Source: Istiophorus platypterus (taxonomy: Eukaryota; Chordata; Actinopteri; Istiophoriformes; Istiophoridae). Taken from it: a DNA stretch of 64,000 bases. The translations under genes were made by a program, and so were the position numbers. The stretch's first letter is position 1. Each line of letters begins with the position of its first letter. The stretch is taken from NCBI GenBank assembly GCA_016859345.1, contig CM029128.1, positions 16,513,104-16,577,103 of the forward strand, written 5' to 3'. Under the pieces are notes generated by a model. The model did not search any database. It saw only the letters and a list, made by a program, of their open reading frames with translations, and was not told the DNA's origin. Below, in pieces: positions 25,001 to 37,405 of the stretch.

Positions 25001-28000
25001 AAGTTATTTCTCATAATTGTTTTATGTATGAACCAGTTTTAACAATATTTAATTCATTTTAACATTCCCCGGGAATTTTTAAGGAAAAAACAAGGATGCA
25101 AACTATCTCTGTAATAAAGTATTTGGAGATAGCTGTCCAGCAAAAGGAGTGTTACAGACATGCTGGGAAAAAGGAGGACACACAAAAAAAGTTTTGGCAG
25201 GTCAGGAGATAAAATGGAAAAAGATACGGGATGATGAGCATGATGTTTATTTTTTCCAACCGTGATATGCCCTCTTTTGTCCATCTGGACGTTAGAAAAT
25301 CCTTGCACTGATTTTTATCTCAGATTAGGTGCAGAAATAGAATACCCTAACACTAAAGGGAATGTAATGAACTCGCGTCATGAGGCACTTAGTGGGCAAG
25401 CAGGACACGACAGGGTCTAAAAAGACTGAAAAATCCCCTGATTATTAGTAGGCTTTTGGGCTATTAGTAAAATTGGGGATCACAAAGGCTGATATGAAGA
25501 TGAGCGGCAGACAGGGCTGCAGGGTTGCCATAAAAATCAGGATGCAGTATACCGTCCAGTTCACTAGAATACCAGTGAGCTGGTAGCTAGCCTACCGGCA
25601 GCAGAAATATATAAAAGCCTGAGAAAGCAAGAACGGTCCCTTGGATGAGGTCTTGCTTTAAATACGTTTTCCATATCACACCAGTAAATAGCCTATATTA
25701 GCCCTACTCTGGAATATTTTCCATAAAATCATACAAACAATACTCTACTGTTAGGTGTTATTTAAACGGTTCTCTGAGTAAAACTTTAAAGTCAGACTCA
25801 GTTTAGCCTTCCCTGTTTCCCTGTAAAAGGAAGAGCACAGAAAGAGTAGAACCTGCCCCGTAACTGTTTGTGCTACACCAGATCTCAGTGTGTGTTTACA
25901 AAACTTCTCTTAGGACTGAACTTGATGGTAAGGTAGGTGGAAAAGAGGAGAGTGGAAAAGAGTGTAATCACTAGATGCAGATTTCAGTTTATAGTGGAAC
26001 TGCGCAAAACTTTTACTGAATTTATCAGGCTCTAAAGTTACCATCCCAGATAAACTTTCAAAAAATGGAAACTCTGAAAAAAACATGCTGTTGGTCCATA
26101 GCCCTCTCACACGCTTGTCACATTTTCTTTACGGTTTGAATTGCAAAGCCAAGTGACGGAAAGAGTTTGAATAAAATACCAAACACCGTGTATACGTTTA
26201 CCAAAAGGTCTTCAGTTTTGTGGTAAGAACGCTGTTGTTTGGGATTATGACATCTGTAAAAGGAAAAATGATATACACTTCAAAAACATCCTTAAAGATC
26301 ACATTTTATTTCCTGAAATCTGTGTTTTAGTGAAGAAGTTAAGTCATAGTCATGTGAAATGTTTTGGCAGTCATGCCTTCATGACATTAATCAGCGGTTC
26401 AGTCTGAGGTCAGGGCGAAAACACAGTGTGTTCCTTTCTGTCAAAGTCATGTCTCACTGTTTTTTCTCTCCCTGTGCCTGAGCTTCTTCCCTCCCACCTG
26501 GTCTGAGTATTAGCTGTCCGAAAGGTCCCTGTCGAAAAAAAAATGTTGGGAATCAAACGTGGTCTCCATCATCTGTTCAACGTGTCCACCAACCTAAACG
26601 GCCATATAATGCAGGTATCTTGTCCCTGCTCTCAGACACCACCCATAGGAGCCTACCAGCGGTGACGTACCCAACCTTTGTCATCATGGTAACGATAAGG
26701 TTAGAGTGAGTTTGTCCTTTTAAGGCTCAGGCTGATGTTACTAATATTAACTAAACTCTGTGGCTGTTTAGCACAAATGTTTTTTTTTCCTGAATGAGCC
26801 GAGACGAACTTGGAAAGGGAAAGAAGGGAGGACAAAAAGAGAAAGGAGACGTACAAAGTTATATTTTTAGAATTCATTCATCACTTGGATTTGGACTTTA
26901 TGAATTGACATGAGTTTATTTTCCCCTTATTTCTCATAACTTTAGCTTTGCAATTGTGCAATAATATGAATATTACTATTTCCACAGCAGCCTTGGCATT
27001 CCTTTCACTGTTCCATCAGATCAGATGAACAATCACCAAACACACTGGGGGGTTGCTGTCCGTTATAAAACTTCCATGGAGGATACACCTGTGGTTCCTC
27101 AATCCAAGCTCTTCTGAGAGCCTCCTCACTTCTCACTCACAGATGTTTTTTTTAATGTTTTTTTTATTTTTAAAGAATGGAACATCCTCGATTAGGGCGT
27201 ACCTCGATCGATGTCCGGGTCACGGGCCGAAGGAAAGAGGAGCAAGGATGGGAGGATGCATAATTAGCTGAATGGAAAGCAACCACTGTATTCCCTCCTT
27301 AGCTCTCTTCTCTTTTATTTTCCACTGCCATCTGCCCTTTCTTTCTTTCTAAATCTGCAGAATGACGCAGTAACCAGATATCACCCAAGTACTGCCATGA
27401 TACACTAACCGCCCATTATACTGCAGTGATTGCTGGTCTGGCTTAGCTCTGCTTTGATTTCACATATCAACTTTGCACACACAATGACCGAGATTTGGAT
27501 TTTTTTTTGTTGTTTTTTTTTTTTAGTCTGCAAATGTTTAGAACTGAATGTTTACACGGTACCTGCTATTGCCACACAGTGATTGCATGTCTGATCCTAC
27601 CTGCAGTGTGTGCATGTGTGCCATGAGGTAACTACACCACTTTAAAAGATGGAGGTCTGTGTAGGTGCAAGTGTGCAATCAAGCTGCTGCATGTACATGA
27701 GGGGTCCTTGCTAGTCTGTGTTTTTGTGTAGGCCGGTTTGTGTGCTGTGTTCCTGTCTAGGATTGCAATCTTTATTTATCATTATCGTAATTATATCAAT
27801 TACAGTAAACCTACTATCCTCTTCCTCTCTTCCATCCCTGTCTCTCTCTTTCCCGCACTTCTTACCTTCTTGTCGCCATCTTTTTCCCCAATCCTTGTTC
27901 TTTTTCTGCGAATTGAGCATTAAGTCCAGACAGAGATTACAGTAGATAATGATTACTTATTAATTAGACTCATTATCGATTTGTTTCCCGCTCTGTTTGG

Positions 28001-28457
28001 ATTCCAGCAGGAGGTATTGATACATCATAATTTAAAGGGAAATTCCAGTTTCATATAACATGATTCGTTTTGCAGTCACACTCGCTGTTGTCTCCATTTT
28101 CCCAGATCTCAGCGTCTACTTGGAGAGAACAGTGTTATCATAACTGATCGTATCGGTGGCCAAAACTATGAAACTAAGACCCAACTCGTAATAAACCGCA
28201 ATTTTCCTTTGAATCATCAATTATACATGTAAAAACAACATGACTTCATACTTTCTGCTGCTTAGTACCTCAACACTGAGAGACATAATTGTTTTTTTCT
28301 CTGCTGCCACTCTGCAGTATCTTGTGTTGTAGAGAAATTGAGAGAAGTGAGTTGTGTATGAGGTAGGCTACAGAGTGGAAAACCAGGGTTTTGAAAAAAC
28401 ACGATTTCCTGTGGAAACAGTGATGTCATGATGGTCTGTCTTTCACAGTCTCATGTG
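22080..28457. other. Gene-poor stretch
   Basis: No gene, RNA or complete mobile element recognised across ~6.4 kb. A degenerate TCTG/TG-rich run lies at ~24355-24410. Open frames of 60-134 codons occur at chance frequency, overlap on both strands and lack domains. Confidence 0.45.
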
Positions 28458-28507
28458 CACGCACATGCACACGCACACATGCACACACACACACACACAC
28501 ACACACA
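28458..28507 (+). repeat. (CA)n microsatellite, impure at its 5' side
   Basis: CA repeat, pure from 28481 to 28507, with GC/TG interruptions before that. Confidence 0.9.
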
Positions 28508-28509
28508 GG

Positions 28510-31039
28510 CATTGTCTGTGTAAATCACTTTTCCTCTCACAGTTGCTCTGTTAATGTCATTAACGCTGTCTATGTCAACTTTGCTGTGTACTGCATCATT
28601 TCATAGTGTTTTTTTGGACTTTACTACAGCAGTTGTGGAACAAAGTTTATCATCAAGTCATCTGGGGCAGGTAAATGACAGCAGCAAGGTCTCTCTATAA
28701 CCTAATGAGTGTTGCTAATTGATTCGTTTGATTTCTTTTCGTGCTTTTCTGATTGATCGCTTTGTGATGAAGCTGTTTAAATGATGATGCCGACGTTACA
28801 AACCAGGTTACACCAGAAAGCGGCACAACCAATATTGATACGTCCATCCCCATGCTGGTGCTGGTTGGTGACTTACTGTTGTGACTACTTACAGGGCTAA
28901 TCGGCAAGCTGCTGTGGCTGCCAATTCAGGTTCAAGATCAGCTGCCAACTGTTTTTGTTTTTTTTTCAAGAGATGTACTGTATTAAAATGTCTCACAACT
29001 CCTCCTGTAAACCATGCTCTATTTCCTCAAGTCACATGGCAGAATTGAAAACAAATCGACCAACACAGACTACCAGACCTCTGAGACCACACTGTCTGTG
29101 TGAGTGCCCACTACTTTTTTGGCAATGGATATGCTCAGTATTGCAAATGCAGGTCCTCTATTAGACCCACACAGGCTCCAGTGCAGTGATGAGTGCAATA
29201 ACAGCCCAACACCATAATCCAAGACAATGTACATACGAAACATTGTGTGTGCTTTTAAAGAAGTGATTGGATTGGAGCCACAGTCTGGAATTCTTTGTGT
29301 ATGTTCTCCGTCAGGAAGGCAGTCTCACTCAACCAGGTATCCTGCCTCCTGGGGAGGGTTGGAAAAGTGGTGACATTTTTCCATAAAAGCCCCACAGCTG
29401 TTTATGTAGTGAAAACTAAGCAGGAGAGTGCAGACTCACATATTCATACGTTAGTTCATAGTGTCAGAACTGGAGGGCCGGAGTGTGCATTTTAAAGGAT
29501 GAGGCTGGTTTACTTTATTTTTCTGTGTCCATCTCTCAATACTTTCCAAGTTCCCTATACTGCCCTTGACTCTGCCCAAGTCCCTTTGTTATATCCAAAG
29601 ATTTACAGTAAAAATGGCCAAGTTTATTTATAGTTAGAAACCACGGGACATTGGAGGTTTTAGTAAATGTTACTCAAACAGGAGTTTAGTTTTTAGTGCA
29701 TCATTCAAGAAGTATTTTCAGCCACAACTTAATACACATTTAAGTACTAGTGAATATTGACAGCTGGCATGCTAGCTGTTCTGTGCTTAAAATGTCAAAG
29801 TTAAGATGCTTATGTTTAGAGGATAAAAGTTTGGCCTGTGTCCCACCTTAGAGTACAAGTTTGGCATGGTGACATTTGCTAATTAGCACTAAACACAAAG
29901 TAAAGCTGAAGGTGATGGTAATGTCATTAGTTCTGAAAGTATTTGGTCATAACCGAAATATTGATCGATTTAAAATTTTGTTCTGATAATGGCCATGGCG
30001 GTAACCTGAACTTCTTCCGGCTTCACTCGCACTTAGTACTTGCATGTACTTGTGAAAGCTTTTGCGGCTCAGTTCTTCTCGTCCTTTATTCCAGACCAAC
30101 CACAATTTCAAATGCTGTAAATATTACATACTTTCTGCATCGAAAGGTTTTACTGGAACACATAAGTGTTTGTAAGAACAGCTAATGTAAATCGGTTTAT
30201 GACCTTGTTGTAGCTTCCGTACACAAAGCTGATGCCTTTGCTACAATATTAAATAAAATGTTTGGCTACAAATGGCCCCTGGGCAGCTGTTTGTGGTCAA
30301 ACTCAATTGAAATCCTGTTTCCTGCCCCGAGCAGATCGATTTCAAATTCAAACAGATTTATGTGTTTCAATTTCACTTGAACGTCAGTGTAATAATTCCA
30401 CATTTTATTGCTTATGTTTTGGAGTTTCCCTTGACTAACTCGCCAGCCTTTCACAATTGAAACCACATTACAACTTTTAAATCTCACATCATTTATTTAT
30501 GCGTGAAGGAAATTTTTCAGTTATCTTTTAAAAAAGAAATGAATGAAAAAAAAGTGTCATTTGATTTTAGTGTGTGTTGCCAATTTATTCCTCCCCCTGT
30601 TAGAGTAGTCTGGCTCTAGTTTTTCATTCCACCTCACTGGCACAAATTCTGCCAACAGTTCATGACCACTCTCTCTTTTTTTTTTGCCCTGTTAATTGTT
30701 TCATTTTCTTTCTTTTCTTTTATTTAAATTCCTAATTTTTGAGCATTGCTGATTTTTTTTCACATTTTCTTCTCATACTTTTTTCTCCCTTAATTTCACT
30801 TTCTGTAATATCTATAATTCCTCTTTGCTTTGTCTCTTCCCCCCTGTATTTTGTCTTAATTGATGATATACAGTATATCTTTAAACATTTCTTCCTCTGT
30901 TTTTCCTTCGTAGTTCTAAACTTTTTAATCTACTGTTTTCATATGTCCTTTCTTTTCTCTGGTCTATCTCTCTACTCACACGTTGACCTCAGCTATCCAT
31001 CTCAGTTTTTATTTTCTTGATGTCTCACTTTTCCCAAAG
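28510..31039. other. Gene-poor stretch
   Basis: No gene supported. T-rich and pyrimidine-biased near 30.65-31.0 kb. Open frames have no motif. Confidence 0.45.
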
Positions 31040-31063
31040 CACACACACTCACACACACATACA

Positions 31064-31124
<61 letters not shown>
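31040..31124 (+). repeat. Long (CA)n microsatellite
   Basis: Over 80 bases of CA repeat with a few T interruptions near the start. Confidence 0.97.
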
Positions 31125-31126
<2 letters not shown>

Positions 31127-31267
31127 TGAAAAATAAAGAATGTGATCTCTGCAGTGTTGCTGACCGATTTTATTTTGTTCATACAGAGAAAATGCTCTGC
31201 ATCTCCCACCTGAGAACACGATTGCATTGCCATATTTCAGTTGACTTATGACACGCACATACTCACG

Positions 31268-31291
31268 CACACACACACACACACACACACA
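31268..31291 (+). repeat. (CA)n microsatellite
   Basis: Short pure CA repeat, ~145 bp from the long CA tract. Confidence 0.95.
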
Positions 31292-31959
31292 AGATTGTTA
31301 ATAAACTTTCAACCTTTGAAAATAGATACAAAACTGTGGTATTTGGTTGGGAAAAAAAGGTTAATTAAATGTGTACACTTTCATTTCCACTTCATCGGAA
31401 AAAACAACAGACACTAACCACTTTGTAAGTGTGTGTGTTTGTGACCATCTGATTTTATGTATGTTTATGGCTTGCATGCTGACCTTATACGCGACTGTGA
31501 CCGTTTGTGTTTGTGCACAGTGTGTGTGCATGTGCTCCGACGGCACAGACATCGATTGTTCTCTCTGGGTGTTAGTTTCGAAGCAGGAAGTGCACGTTCG
31601 GGTCAGGGGGAGATCTACGCACGCTCAGTCTGCCCACATCTGTTCAAATACCAGAGACCCTCAAAGTCACACAGGAAATGTGTGTGAGTAAATGCATGTG
31701 TGTTTGTGTGCGTGCTACAGAAGCCTCTCTTTGTGAGCACAATTTATAAAAATATTTGACCTTTCACTGCATGTAACACATTCCCACAATAAGAAACAGA
31801 AGGAAATTTGTCATGTACCTGTTGTAATTTTACTCCAAACGGGAACAGACACTGAATAAACACATCAGTTTTTTTCGCTGCGCGTGTACAGTAAATTGAA
31901 ACTGAGAGTCAGAAGTAACATAATAGAGCTTTATATTGCTCTTGCATGACAGTGTTATA

Positions 31960-32300
31960 CAGGCCTTATACATTGGTATGGCAATTTTCACTTCATCAAA
32001 GGGTAGGGAAAGATCATGGTCATGTTTAAAATGAAATAATGGTACGAAAGACGGTATGAACAGGGGTCTTTGGTACAAAATCAGAAACCTTAATTAAATT
32101 TTGGAGCAAAATGAAAAAACACACAGGAACCTTAATATTAGACAATTCTGCCTCTATTCTTCCAATCAATGCCAGAACTCCTACATTCTGCAATATCTGC
32201 ACATGGTGACCATGGTGTGGTTAAAGTTGGGGAAGATCATGGTTGTGGCAAGTCAAAATTGTTAATTGTATGGCTAAGGTAGGGAAACAAAATGCTCGGT
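31960..32300 (+). repeat. Fragments of a dispersed fish repeat (AGATCATGG family)
   Basis: Two related phrases, GGTAGGGAAAGATCATGGTCATG (near 32003) and GTTGGGGAAGATCATGGTTGTGG (near 32227), match the family also seen at ~9.8 kb. They are short, diverged and non-coding. Confidence 0.5.
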
Positions 32301-33990
32301 TAATGTTAGAGAGGATGGAATGACCTTCCACCTCGCTTCATACAGGGCATCTTATTCCTGCACTGGCATTTATTGATGGCTTTGGACTTTAAACTTGTGA
32401 AGTAGAATCATCCAGAATGGACGTTACTCTTTGGTATATACAGTATTATGTCGAAACTTAGATACCAATCAGTAGAAAAATTACAATAACCCCAGTTTTC
32501 TTATTTCCAGTTGTAATCAGACAGCACTGGATGCGCTCGAGATCAATATTTGATGAATGGATAAACTTCAGTCTTCTTCCCTGATGTGTGCAGCATGGTT
32601 CCAGCTTTTAGACACAGTGACCTCATATAATATACATTTCTTATACCAGACCTGCATGTAAGGTATACATATATTGGTAGTAACGGCAAAGGTTTTTTGG
32701 GTTTGTTTTTTTTACCATATCAACAGTTCTTAAAATCAGACTAATGTGATTTTTCTCATCTTTTGACTGTGAATTTTCTGAGAAATACCAATATGTCCAT
32801 AGAGTTTCCCCTTGTTTACTTTTATTGTTATTTGTGGGGTTTTCATTTGATTTTTTTCATCATCCACTTGTCCCCTGATACTTATATTGAACCAATACAT
32901 AAGCAAATGAATATTGCACTTCTGTAATGTTTAGGGACTCACAAGAGACAGAAAAAAGAGACCAAGTTACTATCACTTCCTAGTATAAGTCATGACCATA
33001 ATGCAACTCGATAGCAATTTCATTAGATCCTCCCTGCCTAGAAACCCCCCTCATCATTCAAACACCACACCTGCAGTCTGCACCACAGGCTTTCTTCAAG
33101 CTAACTCTTATGACATCATTATGACATCAACTTGGTTATTTAGTTCATGTCCCTGACAGAACCCCAGAAGAGACTTTACAGTTGTTCTAACAAGCTGAGT
33201 AGTTCACCCATTGACAAATGATCTGAACTTCATGCATAAAATTGATAGAGTGCCCCTTTTACACACAGTGAGTAAAATGTATGTGATACTTAATGGGGTA
33301 CAACTTTGCTTATCAAAATTAAATAAAAAAAAAAATGAAATCCAAATAAAAACTGGTACTAAACTAATAAACTTAGATATCAACAACAGCTGTTAGATAT
33401 ACTGCACATACCAACCTTTTTATTAGGTGTGATGCTGCTCGTCAAATGGGAAAGCAGTGGCGTCAGAGAGGGGGTGTTCATGTTTTCCTGTGTGCCTCCA
33501 GCAGGCTGAGGTACAATCCAACCTTTGTAAGTGCATCAGAAAAACACAACTTTGCAAAAGATTTAGCAAAAGTATATTACTTATGAGCGAAACATTAAAA
33601 AAAACAAAACAAGTGATTAAGGAACTGAAACTTGAAAGAGAGGATTGCTGAACTTATTTGTAAATCACTTTTTCTAGTAGCATTTCTATGTGCAACATAT
33701 TGCATTTATGCCTAATGGCATCTTTCAGCCATCACTTTTACCATAAAACAGATGCAAACAGCCACACACATTCACATATGCGAAACTGACTCATGAGCTT
33801 TTGTAATGGCAATAAAAGCTGTCTTCATCAAACACACCCTATTGATTAAGAGTCCGTTAAAGTGTCTGAGACGATGGGGAAATGAGTGGAAGGGTTAGGA
33901 GGGAGAAATGTTGCTTGAGCGAATGTGAGAAAGGGAGGGAAAGGAAGGGAAAGAGTAAATAGGGAAGATTTTAGTCAAGACGGATGATAG
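32300..33990. other. Gene-poor stretch
   Basis: No gene supported. Short frames at 33211-33396 and 33457-33651 have no recognisable feature. Confidence 0.45.
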
Positions 33991-33998
33991 GAGGACAT

Positions 33999-34016
33999 GG
34001 GGAGGGGATGGGAGGG
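33999..34016 (+). other. Strong G-quadruplex motif
   Basis: Four G-runs (GGGG, GGGG, GGG, GGG) separated by loops of 1, 2 and 1 bases. This fits the consensus for a stable intramolecular quadruplex on the plus strand. No adjacent gene is recognised. Confidence 0.7.
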
Positions 34017-34185
34017 AAATGAGCCTGGGGGAGAGAAGAAATAAAAGAGCCAGTAAATGTTCCCATGTGTTGCTGGCATTGAAATGAAAGTCTACATCTT
34101 GTGGGAGAAGCGAGGAGATGAAAGCAAAGGATACTGAGTAACGGGGATGGCACGGGGATGCCCATCCTAACAATCACTGAGGGAG

Positions 34186-34263
34186 TGGAGAGGATGGAGA
34201 GGAGAGGGGAGGAGAGGAGAGAAGAGGAGAGGAGAGGAGAGGAGAGGAGAGGAGAGGAGGAGA
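34186..34263 (+). repeat. (GGAGA)n minisatellite
   Basis: Pentameric GGAGA repeat with a few variants (GGATGGAGA, GGGGAGGA, GAAGA). It gives Ser/Leu-rich spurious frames on the minus strand. Confidence 0.9.
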
Positions 34264-34269
34264 CTAAAT

Positions 34270-35191
34270 AGGATGGAAGCAGCAAAGGACTTGAGAGGAA
34301 GCGAAAAAGAGGAAAGAAAATGATTTGAGAGGAGATGATGGGAGATGAAAGCAAGATTTTCAAAGCCAGACAGGGAGCCATGGAGGACTGACAGAGAACT
34401 GAACAGCACTCTCTGATACTGGATTTAAAGAGCCAGTGAGTAAGCATTCTGTCGGCACTGCCCTGAAAAACAAAGAGCAGCTCCACAAATAGAAATAAAA
34501 CAAAAGCAGAGTGAGTCCCTAAAGTGGGTTTCTCTCCTCCTCCACCCCTACGCTGCCACGTTTACGGGACAATCCCTCTATTCTTGGGAAAGAAAAAGCC
34601 CTGACAGCCAGACGGGAGCCAGGGAGAGACCAAGCGCCCATGGTAATAGCTGGCATTAACTTGTAAACAACATAAGAGAAGAAAAAGAAAAAAAAAATGG
34701 GTGGAGAAGGTTATTAATGCTGCTTCACTGTATAAACTGTGTGTATTTCCTGATGACTCTGATTAGGATCCCAGCAGAGTTGACTCATATTTCATATTCC
34801 ACAAAGTCAGTTTACTCCTCAGATTGTTTAATATGAGTCATTTTTAGAAGCTTGAAGAGGTAAAGCTTTGAAAAATCCTTATGCAGAGTTTGAAATTCAA
34901 ACATCTCTTGCAGTATCAGATTGTACCCACCGGTCACCCAGCTAATGTTTTTCCATGATGCCCCGAAATAAATCATTATCATTAGGAATATTGCAATTAG
35001 CATTTGCTCATGTTATGACATATTTTTTTTACATTTTTACTCAGAAACACATGTTATGCGCTTTCCCCATAAACATCAACATCATAGCAAATGATGACTC
35101 TTCATGAGTTTACAGAAAAAAAGTCTCGATACACGTGACGGACATGTTTTTTTGATGATCACTGGAAACTTGAGACGATTTGTGGTTTTTG

Positions 35192-35195
<4 letters not shown>
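34270..35195. other. Non-coding stretch
   Basis: No gene recognised. An A-rich run is present at ~34,680-34,700. Confidence 0.45.

Positions 35196-35229
<34 letters not shown>
35196..35229 (+). repeat. (CA)n microsatellite
   Basis: Pure CA repeat of about 17 units. Confidence 0.95.
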
Positions 35230-35231
<2 letters not shown>

Positions 35232-35825
35232 TCAAAATCAAAAAGAACTGATACAGGGTAGGATGCTCATTCATCACAGCTGTATGCTGGCAATGCTAAA
35301 TGCTAAATGTGACATCTAGTGGATGTTCATTGGCTACTGCACTCTCTGCTCTGTCTCTTTGATACTCATTTTTTTTTCTTCCGAGGAAATTCCATTTTAC
35401 TGTTCATTAAAATATTATTATTATAATCATTATAATTATTTTCATTGATTAACTTACAAAGGATAACTCACATTAACTTATTAACTCTTAAATAAAGAAA
35501 AAAATCTATTTATTCAACAACAACAACAGCGGCTTTGCGTTTATCTAAGTGTTCCACTGAGTCATATCAGTGGCGGTCTGCTAGAATGAACTATACCAGG
35601 AAACTGAAATTCAAGCAGCTGAAAACAGTTCAGCCATCATTTATTATACTATTTACATGTAATAATGTATGTCAACAAAAAGGTCAGTAAAGTGTGACCT
35701 TCATCACATTAGGGAAAATCAATATGACAAATAAATATTCAAGTTTTAGTCAACTAATGCATGAACAAGAGTTCAAGGTATGAGTATCTTTGACAATGAT
35801 AAAAGGGATGTTACAACCATACTGT

Positions 35826-36335
35826 GATGATAATATACATTATGATCCATCCAAACCCCAGCCAATGAATGACGTGTTGTATATACTTAAATTAACAGAA
35901 TGTTGTATCAAAGTTGTAATATATCACTTTTATTATTGCACATCCATGACGCTGATGACTGATAAGAAACAGATTATCAAAAGAAAGAATCGACATCAAA
36001 ACACCAGAGAAACACTGGAATCAATAGATTCACATTTATCTTCACTCTGTCATTAAATACTAAATGTCTCTCCTGACAAATGAACCAGGTTTCTATTCAA
36101 TACTTAACAGAAACCTTGGTGTCAGTACCAAGACCAAAAAAGGGAAAAAACTTTAAATATGAATTTTATTGTTTGATCATCATTTACAGAAAAAATGCAT
36201 TTGCAACCAATATTTGTCCCTAATGATAACAGATACTATGATCCGCCTGTAATAACCCCAACCTAAGAATGGCATGTTGTAGATAACTAGATTAAAGTCA
36301 TAGTAGATCCAGGTAGTAGCATTGTACTAAAGCTG
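35826..36335. repeat. Diverged direct duplication downstream of hsp30
   Basis: Block A (about 35826-35920) and block B (about 36222-36340) are alignable in the same orientation. Both contain TATGATCC, ACCCCA(G/A)CC, a GAATG(A/G)C..TGTTGTA phrase and a later TTGTA(T/C)..AAAG(T/C)TGT(A/G)AT phrase in the same order, offset by roughly 400 bp. They lie just beyond the hsp30 stop on its 3' side. Possible origins are an old local duplication or two copies of an unrecognised repeat. Confidence 0.5.
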
Positions 36336-36604
36336 TGATTGAAAGCTTGATGAAAGTGAATTTAAATTGATTCTCTTTTCTCTCCATTCTTTTATGGTCA
36401 AAATAAGTAAAGTGTCCATTCTAACATTTCAGGTTCTACTTTTTTGACCATTAATCCAATTTTTTAACCAAGATAATAATAACATGAATTAAGACTTATT
36501 TTTATATGATTAATCATAACTAGTTCTACAATATGGAAACACAAATAAATATCTAACACTTGTAGAAGATACATCTATTATAAATTTCCACAACAACACT
36601 GGTA

Positions 36605-37243
36605 TCAGTCCTTGTGTTCAGGTTTGTCCTGGGTGCCGTTGTCTGTCTCATTGCTGCCGACTTCTGTGTGTGAACACACACTCTGCTGTGTTTTCTCCTC
36701 CGAGCTCCTCTGGATAGTCAGCTCTCTCTCAGCCTCCTCAGCACACGGAGCTCCGGCTGCCTGGATGCGGAGCTTCCCGTCTGGAGCCAGGCAGCAGGTG
36801 ACGGCTTCAGGGTTCAGCCCTTCAGGCAGATCCAACTCCTGTCTGAACTCCTGGAGTCTGTAAGAGTAGGAGCCTTTCCCGTCCTCGTGCTTCTTCTCTG
36901 TCTTCCCACTGACTCTCAGCTTCCTGCCCACCTGCCTGACAGAGAGCTCCTCAGGGGAAAAGCCTCGAGTGTCCAGGGTCAGGCCGAAGTGCTCTCCCTC
37001 CTTCTCCAGCCGGTAGGAGACCGGCCTCAGGGCCCCACTGCTTTGGAAAGGCTCCGTCTCCTCCAGGATCTTGCTTTGGAGTTGGTGCATCAGCTCCAGA
37101 CTGCTGCGCAGCGCCTGTAGGTTCCTCTGCAGTAGATGCTGCTGGTGGGCCAGAGGTTCCACCTCTGGCCACAGACTGCGTACGGGCCAGTAGACGTCCA
37201 TGAAGGGACGGGGGGCAGCCTGGAGTCCATGACAGCACAGCAT
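36605..37243 (-). CDS. hsp30: hsp30-type small heat-shock protein
   Basis: Intronless gene, 212 aa, ATG at 37243 and TGA at 36605-36607. It belongs to the alpha-crystallin/small HSP family, ATP-independent holdase chaperones that bind unfolding proteins in the cytosol and form oligomers. The N-terminal segment (MLCCHGLQ...VYWPVRSLWPEVEPL, residues 1-31) is typical of teleost hsp30. The alpha-crystallin domain spans about residues 76-165 (FGLTLDTRGFSPEELSV, GSYSYRLQEF, APDGKLRI), followed by an LTI tripeptide at 175-177 in place of a classic IXI motif and a polar acidic tail. An in-frame ATG at 37291 would add 16 residues. The 37243 start matches the family N-terminus. A TATA box and a perfect heat-shock element lie upstream, so stress induction by HSF is expected. 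It is divergent from stbd1, with start codons ~1.15 kb apart. It could equally be named hspb11-like, since the paralogue name is uncertain. Confidence 0.95.
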   Translation of the reverse strand: MLCCHGLQAAPRPFMDVYWPVRSLWPEVEPLAHQQHLLQRNLQALRSSLELMHQLQSKILEETEPFQSSGALRPVSYRLEKEGEHFGLTLDTRGFSPEELSVRQVGRKLRVSGKTEKKHEDGKGSYSYRLQEFRQELDLPEGLNPEAVTCCLAPDGKLRIQAAGAPCAEEAERELTIQRSSEEKTQQSVCSHTEVGSNETDNGTQDKPEHKD

Positions 37244-37360
37244 CTTCAGTGTGTTTCTAGTGCTGAGACCTCTGATTGCTATATGAAACATTGTTAAAGC
37301 GTCCGTTGTCTTCTGTGTCTCCGGTGTTGCTTTCTGTCTCAGCGGTGGGACTGTCCCAGC

Positions 37361-37367
37361 TTTTATA
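37361..37367 (-). promoter_or_regulatory. TATA box of hsp30
   Basis: The minus strand reads TATAAAA within CTATAAAAGCTG, 118 bp upstream of the hsp30 ATG. This implies a transcription start near 37,335 and a 5' leader of roughly 90 bases. Confidence 0.75.
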
Positions 37368-37392
37368 GTCTAACTGGAGGAGGTCCACAGTC

Positions 37393-37405
37393 TTCGGGAA
37401 CTTTC
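37393..37405 (-). promoter_or_regulatory. Perfect three-unit heat-shock element
   Basis: The plus strand reads TTCGGGAACTTTC, matching TTCnnGAAnnTTC exactly. It is the binding site for trimeric heat-shock factor and lies about 26 bp upstream of the TATA box of hsp30, the classical spacing. Confidence 0.85.

Noticed and set aside
31009..31288. Cys-Val-rich minus-strand frames
   Set aside because: Pure consequence of the (CA)n repeat.
1..36600. CRISPR array, operon, prophage or bacterial-type system
   Set aside because: No regular direct repeats with spacers and no prokaryotic gene organisation. All tandem repeats are vertebrate-type microsatellites or minisatellites.
36612..37238. Antisense and alternate-frame ORFs over hsp30
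   Set aside because: Shadows of the GC-rich hsp30 coding sequence. The minus-strand 212-aa frame has the alpha-crystallin domain.
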